From: Hyphomicrobiales bacterium
Lineage (GTDB): Bacteria > Pseudomonadota > Alphaproteobacteria > Rhizobiales > Rhizobiaceae
NCBI GenBank assembly: GCA_002401155.1
Contig: NVSG01000002.1
Location: 818,599 to 882,598, forward strand
Direction: 5' to 3'
DNA: 64,000 bases
The translations under genes were made by a program, and so were the position numbers. Position 1 is the first letter of the stretch. The number at the start of each line of letters is the position of its first letter. The notes below the pieces were generated by a model. That model searched no databases. It saw nothing but the letters and a program-made list of their open reading frames with translations, and was not told the DNA's origin. This document shows, in pieces, positions 57,186 through 64,000 of the stretch.

Positions 57186-58199
57186 ATGGCTGAGAAATAT
57201 GCACACCTTTTGAAACTAGGTATGGGACGATACCCAGCTGTTGATGTAGACGTACAACTCACTTCGTTGATTGATATATGTAAACACTACTACAATAACC
57301 AAGAAGCCATAGCTTTCATAACAGGATCAAAAGTTCAGTCAGAAGAGACTGCAGATGAGTTGAATGCCATATACATTGCAAATCTTTCCGAAGATGCGAA
57401 TTATTTGGCAATTTTGTTCGTGCGTGGCGATCCTGACAGGTCAATGCCTGGATTTGTAAATTTGAAAACCCGAAAAGTAACTACTATTCATTCCGATGAT
57501 CCAGATGCCGTGCGTGGTGCAAGCTGCCACCTTGTGATCTCTAAGAAAGCAATAGTTACCGGAAATGATCATGGCAGGCATCGAGCAGTTCTCGAACAGA
57601 CGGCTGGTATCAGCAGAACACTTGTCAGGGATTTTGTTGGAAAATTGCTGGCAAAATATGCGGAAGAAAATCCAGAAAAATTTGTCGCGACAAAGAAACA
57701 GAAGAAAAAAGGACTGAAAGCTGAGGAGATTGTATATCGTCCTACGGTGCGTTTTCATCCACAACAAAACGGTAGTCTGAAAAATGATTTGGAAGAGGGG
57801 AAAATTGGTGGTTTCAAGCTAATTCGTGGCAGAACAGAATTCCAAGGAGAGGCAGACGAGCCACAAATACAGAAAATGGACGTCCAGTTGCACGCCAGAA
57901 TAGTTCCCACAGGAAACCTCAATGGTGTAAGATCACTTGTTGACCACATACAACAGGCTATGACAGAAATTAACTTTTCAGATCTTAAACTAGAACTTGT
58001 TGATGAAGCTGGCGAGCCAATATCAGGTACGGGCACCATTGATATTAAACAATTTGATGACACCGATATGCGGTATTGTAAGAAACTGCTAATTAAAACA
58101 ATTGCTGAGGAAGATGTTCCAGAGGTCTATGAAACATTATTTGAACCAATTATAGATTTTGCACGAAAAGCAATTTCTGCTGACAAGCACTGGAAATAA
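57186..58199 (+). CDS. 337-aa cytoplasmic protein of unknown function
   Basis: Long ORF; motifs 'LFVRGDPDRSMPGFVNLKT', 'GASCHLVISKKAIVTGNDHGRHRAVLEQTAGISRTLV'; no family recognised. Confidence 0.85.
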   Translation: MAEKYAHLLKLGMGRYPAVDVDVQLTSLIDICKHYYNNQEAIAFITGSKVQSEETADELNAIYIANLSEDANYLAILFVRGDPDRSMPGFVNLKTRKVTTIHSDDPDAVRGASCHLVISKKAIVTGNDHGRHRAVLEQTAGISRTLVRDFVGKLLAKYAEENPEKFVATKKQKKKGLKAEEIVYRPTVRFHPQQNGSLKNDLEEGKIGGFKLIRGRTEFQGEADEPQIQKMDVQLHARIVPTGNLNGVRSLVDHIQQAMTEINFSDLKLELVDEAGEPISGTGTIDIKQFDDTDMRYCKKLLIKTIAEEDVPEVYETLFEPIIDFARKAISADKHWK

Positions 58200-58201
58200 C
58201 T

Positions 58202-58789
58202 ATGCCGTGGTGGTTAAAGGAGATTTTTGCATCATTCAGATTTCTTACCATCAGCGGCAGTCAAGGGTTTTGGTATTCTAAAAGAATTTATGAGCTGGTA
58301 CTTCCATTGTTTTTTGCTGTTGGAATAGTGTTGGTTTCTGAATTTTATCCTAATGCTTTCTCACCCAAACTTTTGAAAGATATTTCACAAAATACTTTTC
58401 AATTTTTGGTGTTCGTCGTTCCATTCCATTTAGCTGCACTGGGTGCATTTGCAACTTTTGAACGTCCAATACTGGATGAAAAACTCAAGGGAACAAACTC
58501 ACAAATTCGGGTATGGAGTAATGAGGATCAAGACTACTACTATAAGGCATTGACGCTGAGGCAATATGTTAGCCTGCTGTTTGGCTATCTTTGCTCAATT
58601 GGGATAATATATACAATTTTTTATATACTCTTCAGCGCAATCAATTTCAGCTACATATTTTCCAATCACTATGAATGGTTCCTTCTGATTTCAAAATTCG
58701 CCATTTTCTTTGCTATCAGTCACTATGGTTTTTTGAGCATCTATGCCATCACATTTTTATTTGACAAAGTGAATGGGATCCCGCGCTGA
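58202..58789 (+). CDS. four-TM membrane protein of unknown function
   Basis: Hydrophobic segments 'YELVLPLFFAVGIVLVSEFY', 'FQFLVFVVPFHLAALGAFATF', 'YVSLLFGYLCSIGIIYTIFYILFS', 'LISKFAIFFAISHYGFLSIYAITFLF'; 2-nt gap from previous ORF. Confidence 0.8.
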   Translation: MPWWLKEIFASFRFLTISGSQGFWYSKRIYELVLPLFFAVGIVLVSEFYPNAFSPKLLKDISQNTFQFLVFVVPFHLAALGAFATFERPILDEKLKGTNSQIRVWSNEDQDYYYKALTLRQYVSLLFGYLCSIGIIYTIFYILFSAINFSYIFSNHYEWFLLISKFAIFFAISHYGFLSIYAITFLFDKVNGIPR

Positions 58790-59032
58790 ACATCTTCAAC
58801 GACAAAATTCAATGATGACTTTAAGTGCTTTGCACCTCTCGATTTGGATACCTGCTATACTGTTTCGATCAAAACAATCCGCACTGACCCCATTTGCATA
58901 ATTGAAAACGGCGTCTTGGCCAAACGTCTGCCCTTGGATTTTTACTGCAAAGCTTCAATTTATCTCGAAGAGCGGCTCACGGACGACTCGTACTATAGAT
59001 GTTCATATTAAAGAGCCGGTCGCCTGTTGCTT

Positions 59033-59635
59033 ATGAACAAATCCGATTATAGCATCAAAATATCAACACACGAGTATCGCAGAATGCTATCGATAAAGAA
59101 TAAGATTTGGCTTTTGGATGAGGTTGTATCCACTGCTTTTGGTTCTTGGCACATCTATCTAGCAGGACATGATAAATTCTCTGATTGGCCCGAGGAATGT
59201 CGAAGTCAGTCAGCGTACAGGGGATACACCACTTTAAGGTCATTGCTTTGCCATAGCCTGATGGTGGCGTGTTATGCATTGGTGGATTCTAGTAATAAAG
59301 CGTATTCATTGCACCACGCAGTTAAGGACCCAGACTTGATTGTCACTCCGATGGCCGTAAACAAGTGCGAAAACTGTCTAAGGCTAAGAAGCAAGATTGC
59401 AACGTATCGCAACAACGTGACAGCGCATGTCAATAACAGGCGTACACAATCGGAATGGGCGCAATTTGCTAATATAAAGAATGGTGAGATTGACGCGTTC
59501 TTGTTGAGCGCGCGAGCAGTTGTGGAAGAGCTAGGCAAAGTTAACCTAGGAACTGAATTTGTTCCAAGTTCTCGCATGCCATTCCAGAGGGATTTCAACG
59601 AGTTTTGCAGAGTAATAATCGACAATAAAAGCTAA
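59033..59635 (+). CDS. HEPN-like (AbiU2-like) hypothetical protein
   Basis: 'LRLRSKIATYRNNVTAHVNNRRTQSEWAQF' with R-x5-H motif. Confidence 0.5.
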   Translation: MNKSDYSIKISTHEYRRMLSIKNKIWLLDEVVSTAFGSWHIYLAGHDKFSDWPEECRSQSAYRGYTTLRSLLCHSLMVACYALVDSSNKAYSLHHAVKDPDLIVTPMAVNKCENCLRLRSKIATYRNNVTAHVNNRRTQSEWAQFANIKNGEIDAFLLSARAVVEELGKVNLGTEFVPSSRMPFQRDFNEFCRVIIDNKS

Positions 59636-59904
59636 TCGGAAGTCATCCAAAGGAAACACAACAAATTTCTTGGATGTCTGCTTTTGGGGAACTCAAGAGG
59701 TTGTATGTGCAGACGCGCGAACGGCAGCTATGGGCCGGGGCCACCGAATATCAAATCTTATTAGAATAAATTCCAAAATTACCATAGCTGGCATTTATCA
59801 TTACTCCCTCTCTTTAAAATGAATAGTCTTAGAGAACAGATGCAAGCACTGTCATTTCAGTTCGGAAATGTCGATCACTTTACCCTTTTTCCCTTCCACC
59901 CGAC

Positions 59905-60213
59905 TCATGCATCTCTTCGATTCCAGACTAAATACGCTGTCTCCTCCTCGTCGAACAAAGCGGCGCGAATTGGCTCCGCGAAACTTGGATCATCAAGCAA
60001 GACACTGAGATAGTCCCGTGGCTCATCACCTTTCGTCTGCGCTTTCCATGCGGCCCCCAGTTCAGCCTGCCCGGCATAAATCCTGTAGTGAGGTGCGGCA
60101 TCGCTCTTCTTGTTTTCATTGATGACAATCTTTGCCTTCACATTGATCGTCATTGTACGAATTGTGCCGATGTAACCATCTTTGCTTGCTGTAAAATTTC
60201 CAATAGTAGCCAT
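59905..60213 (-). CDS. DUF736 family protein
   Basis: 'MATIGNFTASKDGYIGTIRTMTINVKAKIV...APHYRIYAGQAELGAAWK'. Confidence 0.9.
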   Translation of the reverse strand: MATIGNFTASKDGYIGTIRTMTINVKAKIVINENKKSDAAPHYRIYAGQAELGAAWKAQTKGDEPRDYLSVLLDDPSFAEPIRAALFDEEETAYLVWNRRDA

Positions 60214-60216
60214 AAT

Positions 60217-60474
60217 TTATGTCTTTCTTTCTTGGTTTGATAGCGAGGATGGGCGCAAATTCGCAAGGTTTCTGCGTGCCCGTTTGAATCCATGATCCGC
60301 ACTGATGAACGATTCCAGAATGAAGGGAATGAGATCAGCAATTGTTTCTTTGCCGCCATAGGTTTGCCGGTAAATCTCAGCATAGTCCTGTAGTGCCGAT
60401 TTCAACTCAGCATTGACCGTAAAAGTGACCTTGGCGGTTTCACGGTTTGGCAGTTTATTAAGTTTCAAACTCAT
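60217..60474 (-). CDS. DUF2274 family protein
   Basis: 'MSLKLNKLPNRETAKVTFTVNAELKSALQDYAEIYRQTYG'; ATGA overlap with trbI stop. Confidence 0.85.
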   Translation of the reverse strand: MSLKLNKLPNRETAKVTFTVNAELKSALQDYAEIYRQTYGGKETIADLIPFILESFISADHGFKRARRNLANLRPSSLSNQERKT

Positions 60475-61754
60475 CTGATCGCTCCCTTTATGATGTAGGG
60501 CCGCAAGATCATGTCTTTGTTGACGATGATACGAAGCGGCCATCCCTGTCGGATTGTGATAGTTGGCTGAATGTTGAGATTGCGTTCGGTGAGGCTTTGA
60601 CCAACCTGATTGGTGCTGTCCTGCGCGGATTCTCTGATTGCCTTGACCAGATCACTTTCCTGATTGCCAAATGTCAGTTCGGTTGAGACGCCCAGCAAGG
60701 TGGAAAGCACGATTCCCTTGAGCAATTTCCAAGTGTGGAAGTTCACTTTGTCTTCCAAACCGGCATAGCCGGCAGTATCCGTGCCGGGGAGATTGTCGAT
60801 GATGATGGATGATCCGTCCGGCAATATGATGCGTTGCCAGACCAGCAACGCCCTCTCCTGCCCGAAGGCAACCACGCTGTCATAGGTGCCCATCATGCGT
60901 GCCCCTTGCGGGATCAACAGATGTCCTCCTGTTGCCGTGTCATAAACGTTTTCCGTAACCTGAGCGATTACGTTGCCGGGCAGATCAGAATTTATACCGG
61001 TGATGAGGCTGGCTGAAATTATTGTGCCTGCCATGATCTGATAGGGCGATGCCGGAGTTTGCAACTTATGGGAATTGTAGATTTTACCATCAGCTTTTTG
61101 ATTGAGGAAATCGATTTTGCGCCCTTGCAAGTTCTGGTCATTGCTACGATTAAGCTGGAGCGAGGTATTTGTGCTGGAGCCAGCGGCGCTTATTGCATTG
61201 AAGGGGTTACCTGTTGAAGCGTTGGTTGATGCTGTTACCAGTTTGGTTGAGGTATCCGGCAATGCGCCACTATTTCGCAAAGCCAGCTGGAAGAACACGC
61301 CTGACTCTCGCCCTTGTTGAGCAAGTCGTGCCTGCCGTATGCGCTCGGCACGCTCTGCATCTTCCACCGGGTTTGGACGAAACGGCAACGCAGGTGTTGG
61401 CTGAATGCCAAGATCACGCTCGACCTTGAGGATAGCGCTTCCCAAGTCACCGGGAAGTGGTGATCCCAGCTCAGGCGGCTTGGATAAATCACTGTATTTG
61501 CGCGGCAGACCTTCAAGACCATCTGGTGAGGGCTTGTTATCTATATTATAAAGCTCATTACCACCTGAGTTTTTGTCAAAGATGCTTGGTGGGTTGAGCG
61601 CAAATATCGTCGCACCAAAAATCAGGATCAATCCTGTTCCTGACAGAAGATACAAAACCCTCCGGTTAATCCGCGTCACAGGGCGAGGCTTTGCACGAAT
61701 TTCCAGATCTTCGAGATTGATCTTTGGCGTAATGGGTTCACTGGTATCGCTCAT
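60471..61754 (-). CDS. trbI: conjugal transfer protein TrbI (VirB10-like)
   Basis: 'SPYQIMAGTIISASLITGINSDLPGNVIAQVTENVYDTATGGHLLIPQGARMMGTYDSVVAFGQERALLVWQRI'. Confidence 0.95.
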   Translation of the reverse strand: MSDTSEPITPKINLEDLEIRAKPRPVTRINRRVLYLLSGTGLILIFGATIFALNPPSIFDKNSGGNELYNIDNKPSPDGLEGLPRKYSDLSKPPELGSPLPGDLGSAILKVERDLGIQPTPALPFRPNPVEDAERAERIRQARLAQQGRESGVFFQLALRNSGALPDTSTKLVTASTNASTGNPFNAISAAGSSTNTSLQLNRSNDQNLQGRKIDFLNQKADGKIYNSHKLQTPASPYQIMAGTIISASLITGINSDLPGNVIAQVTENVYDTATGGHLLIPQGARMMGTYDSVVAFGQERALLVWQRIILPDGSSIIIDNLPGTDTAGYAGLEDKVNFHTWKLLKGIVLSTLLGVSTELTFGNQESDLVKAIRESAQDSTNQVGQSLTERNLNIQPTITIRQGWPLRIIVNKDMILRPYIIKGAIR

Positions 61755-62797
61755 CGATCACTCCCCATCATCATAATAGAGGCAGTGTTCCGACCGCGTC
61801 GTTTTGGCAAGCGTCCATCTGTGCGGGTGATCCGCACGACTTGCTGCGGGTCTTTGCCAAGCCGCAACTCGGCTGCGCCAAACAGGCGATCGATGATGTA
61901 ATAGTTTCTGCGAACACGGTAATTGACCAATTGGCTCTCGCCGCGTGGGCCGATGACAAACAGTGGCGGGGCTTCGCCCTGATCCAGTCTGGCCGGGAAC
62001 TGAATGTAAACTTTGTGTTTATCGTCAAATACCCGCACTGGCCGCCATGACGGTGTGTCGCCGGTGATGGCATAACGGAATTTGAGTTGATCAATTCTCA
62101 GGCCTTTATCGATCACCTGTTCAACCGCTTTCTGCGCCACCTTGTTCTGGCGTTGCAGGGCAAGCAGTGAATCTCTGGGATAGTGCCATGAGATCGACGC
62201 CATATAGGTGTCGGTGTCACTGGTGAGCTCCAGATGATACGCACGGCGATTGGTGATAATGACAAGATTGGTCTTGAGGCCTTCCTTGATTGGCTTCACC
62301 AACACATGGGATTTTGCCGTTGCGCCCTCACCACTTACCGTGTCACCAATAATCCAACGAACAGTGTCTCCGGCTGATACGGCAACAATCCGCTCCCCCT
62401 TTTGTAAAGCAATATCGCTCACCTGATGGGGAGCCGTATAGAGCTGATAAAGGGCACCTTCGGAATATGGATAGACCTGAATGGCATTGATATACCCGGC
62501 ACTGGTTGGTTCCATCTTTGCTGCCTTATTGGCATCAATGATGCGTTCTTCCGGTGAGCGATTGTCTTTGGCCGCTTTGCGGTGTTTGCCGGGTTTGCGT
62601 TTTAATTGGCCGGGCAACGGCAACAGTTTTGGCAATTCAACAATCTGAACCGGTAGCGGCGGCTCAATACTAATTGTTGCAGCGTCAAAGTCGGCACTGT
62701 CAAAACTGATTTCCGGTGGCAATTGAGGTTTGCTCGCGCAAGCGGCCAGTGTGCTGATCAGACTGATGGCAATAATCTTGTTTATCGGTGTTCTCAT
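61751..62797 (-). CDS. trbG: conjugal transfer protein TrbG (VirB9-like)
   Basis: 'AIQVYPYSEGALYQLYTAPHQVSDIALQKGERIVAVSAGDTVRWIIGDT'. Confidence 0.95.
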   Translation of the reverse strand: MRTPINKIIAISLISTLAACASKPQLPPEISFDSADFDAATISIEPPLPVQIVELPKLLPLPGQLKRKPGKHRKAAKDNRSPEERIIDANKAAKMEPTSAGYINAIQVYPYSEGALYQLYTAPHQVSDIALQKGERIVAVSAGDTVRWIIGDTVSGEGATAKSHVLVKPIKEGLKTNLVIITNRRAYHLELTSDTDTYMASISWHYPRDSLLALQRQNKVAQKAVEQVIDKGLRIDQLKFRYAITGDTPSWRPVRVFDDKHKVYIQFPARLDQGEAPPLFVIGPRGESQLVNYRVRRNYYIIDRLFGAAELRLGKDPQQVVRITRTDGRLPKRRGRNTASIMMMGSDR

Positions 62798-63504
62798 TTA
62801 TCTTCTCCGGTTACGAGGTCGCGACTCCAGTTGATGGCGTGGACATAAATGCCGAGCGGGTTCTTTCTCAAAACCTCTTCGGTGCGTGGTTGTTGAATGA
62901 CAATTGCCAAAACGGCAGAATATCGTTTGGTGCTGGCGAGCGAGCCGTTTTCAAAACTCTGCTCACGCCAACGCACATCAAAACTGTTTGCGGATGATCG
63001 AACGATACTGGTGACTTCAATCGCAATGGTACGTTTGCCGATGCGGGAAAACGGATCGTTCTTGCGGGCATATTCATTGAGCGTCGTGGCAGCTTGTGAC
63101 GTGGTATAGTCATAGGCACGCAGCCAGTTCTGCCGCACGATAATCGGATCAATCGAGATCGAGCGAACATTCTCAATGAACCGCGCCAGATGGAAGGCAA
63201 TTTGTGCATCCTTCGGCTGATAAGCATCAATGGCAGGGCCAACGGCGCGAACTTCGCCAAGCGCATCGACCTCCACCACAAAGGGCGTGATGGTGTTGTG
63301 CCCGGCCTGCCAGATCACGCCACCTGATAACCCGATGGCAAGAGTGAGACATCCAAAGGCCATCAGCCTCCAGTTTTTGGCGCGAACAACAGCATCCCCC
63401 ATGCGGGTGTCCCAGACTTGTGCGGCTTTCTGGTAGGGTGTTTCAGGAACTGGCGTTTGGCCATAGGTCGTGGTTGATCGTTTAAACATCGATTTTTCCT
63501 TCAA
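62794..63504 (-). CDS. trbF: conjugal transfer protein TrbF (VirB8-like)
   Basis: 'TPYQKAAQVWDTRMGDAVVRAKNWRLMAFGCLTLAIGLSGGVIWQAGHNTITPFVVEVDALGEVRAV'. Confidence 0.95.
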   Translation of the reverse strand: MKEKSMFKRSTTTYGQTPVPETPYQKAAQVWDTRMGDAVVRAKNWRLMAFGCLTLAIGLSGGVIWQAGHNTITPFVVEVDALGEVRAVGPAIDAYQPKDAQIAFHLARFIENVRSISIDPIIVRQNWLRAYDYTTSQAATTLNEYARKNDPFSRIGKRTIAIEVTSIVRSSANSFDVRWREQSFENGSLASTKRYSAVLAIVIQQPRTEEVLRKNPLGIYVHAINWSRDLVTGEDK

Positions 63505-64000
63505 TCATCATTTTGTAATTTTGGGTTTTCACCGGAAACGGGACGGTCGCCATCGCGGATGGTGTGGGCAGCAACACTCAAGCCTTCACGCAGGCGCTGT
63601 TCGCCACGAAGTTTCTGCGCCCATCCGGGAGCACCATCTGATGATGGTGTTTCTGATGAGGCGTTTGAATCTCCGGATACACTTCCACCGGTTGCTTTAA
63701 CGCCGCTTCGTTGACCACCAACAAAAGACTGCCTGATACCTGATCCAGCATTGTTAACGCTCTGGCTAACCGCTCCTGCACCTGCATGGGCAACACCAGA
63801 TAATCCTGCGGCAATGCCAGTTGCACCTTCTGCACTTGAAGTTGCGCGTCCAAGTGTAAAAGCGGTGCTAGTTCCTCCGGCAACAGAAGCTGCGGCATTG
63901 GTGGCACTACGAACACCTGAGCCAAGCGCTCTCACACCGCCAATGGCAGCACCGGTTGCTGCAGCACCTCCAATTGCCAGCCCTGCGGCAGATCCAACAA
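63501..64000 (-). CDS. trbL: conjugal transfer protein TrbL (VirB6-like), C-terminal part; 5' end outside window
   Basis: Gly/Ala/Ser-rich TrbL-type C-terminus upstream of trbF in conserved trbL-F-G-I order. Confidence 0.8.
   Translation of the reverse strand, partial: VGSAAGLAIGGAAATGAAIGGVRALGSGVRSATNAAASVAGGTSTAFTLGRATSSAEGATGIAAGLSGVAHAGAGAVSQSVNNAGSGIRQSFVGGQRSGVKATGGSVSGDSNASSETPSSDGAPGWAQKLRGEQRLREGLSVAAHTIRDGDRPVSGENPKLQNDD

Larger units (their letters stand above)
32064..64000. mobile_element. Integrated mobile region starting at the tRNA-Arg 3' end: phage-type early/lysogeny/replication genes to about 55.4 kb, accessory genes, then Trb-type conjugation genes running out of the window
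   Basis: tRNA-adjacent tyrosine integrase, SSB/Rad52/CI/Cro/replication genes, trbI/G/F/L; right boundary not visible. One element or two abutting elements cannot be decided here. Confidence 0.75.

Overview
Alphaproteobacterial (Rhizobiales-like) chromosomal window in two parts. (A) 1-32.1 kb is mostly ordinary chromosome: the 3' part of an AAA ATPase + PIN-like pair beside tRNA-Glu, an M15 peptidase, glyoxalase, tandem-CSD protein, DUF192 protein, two tandem PAS-GGDEF paralogs, tRNA-Pro, hppD with a divergent Lrp-type regulator, FAD monooxygenases including pobA, a RES/Xre toxin-antitoxin pair, transporters, an IlvD/DUF3237/SnoaL/TRAP/HpaR-like catabolic block, a MerR-CDF metal pair, and a histidinol-dehydrogenase-family enzyme. 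(B) From tRNA-Arg(TCT) at 32,064 a mobile region begins: tyrosine integrase, an HNH protein sharing the integrase N-terminal domain, a long minus-strand phage early operon (SSB, HNH, Rad52-like, 3'-5' exonuclease), a replication gene with internal iteron-like repeats, a Panacea-domain pair, a CI/Cro switch with matching operator clusters at two loci, a rightward replication operon (DnaA-HTH, GapR-Rmf fusion, AAA ATPase, primosome-like protein, methyltransferase), and then no phage structural genes. It is followed by an accessory segment with a compact three-ORF operon of unknown function and a HEPN-like protein, then a Trb-type conjugation operon (trbI/G/F/L) running off the window. Best candidates for novelty: the operon at 57,041-58,789, the integrase-arm/HNH fusion, the phage early region abutting conjugation genes, and several microproteins below the ORF-track cutoff. 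All family calls come from reading the sequence by eye; no searches were run.
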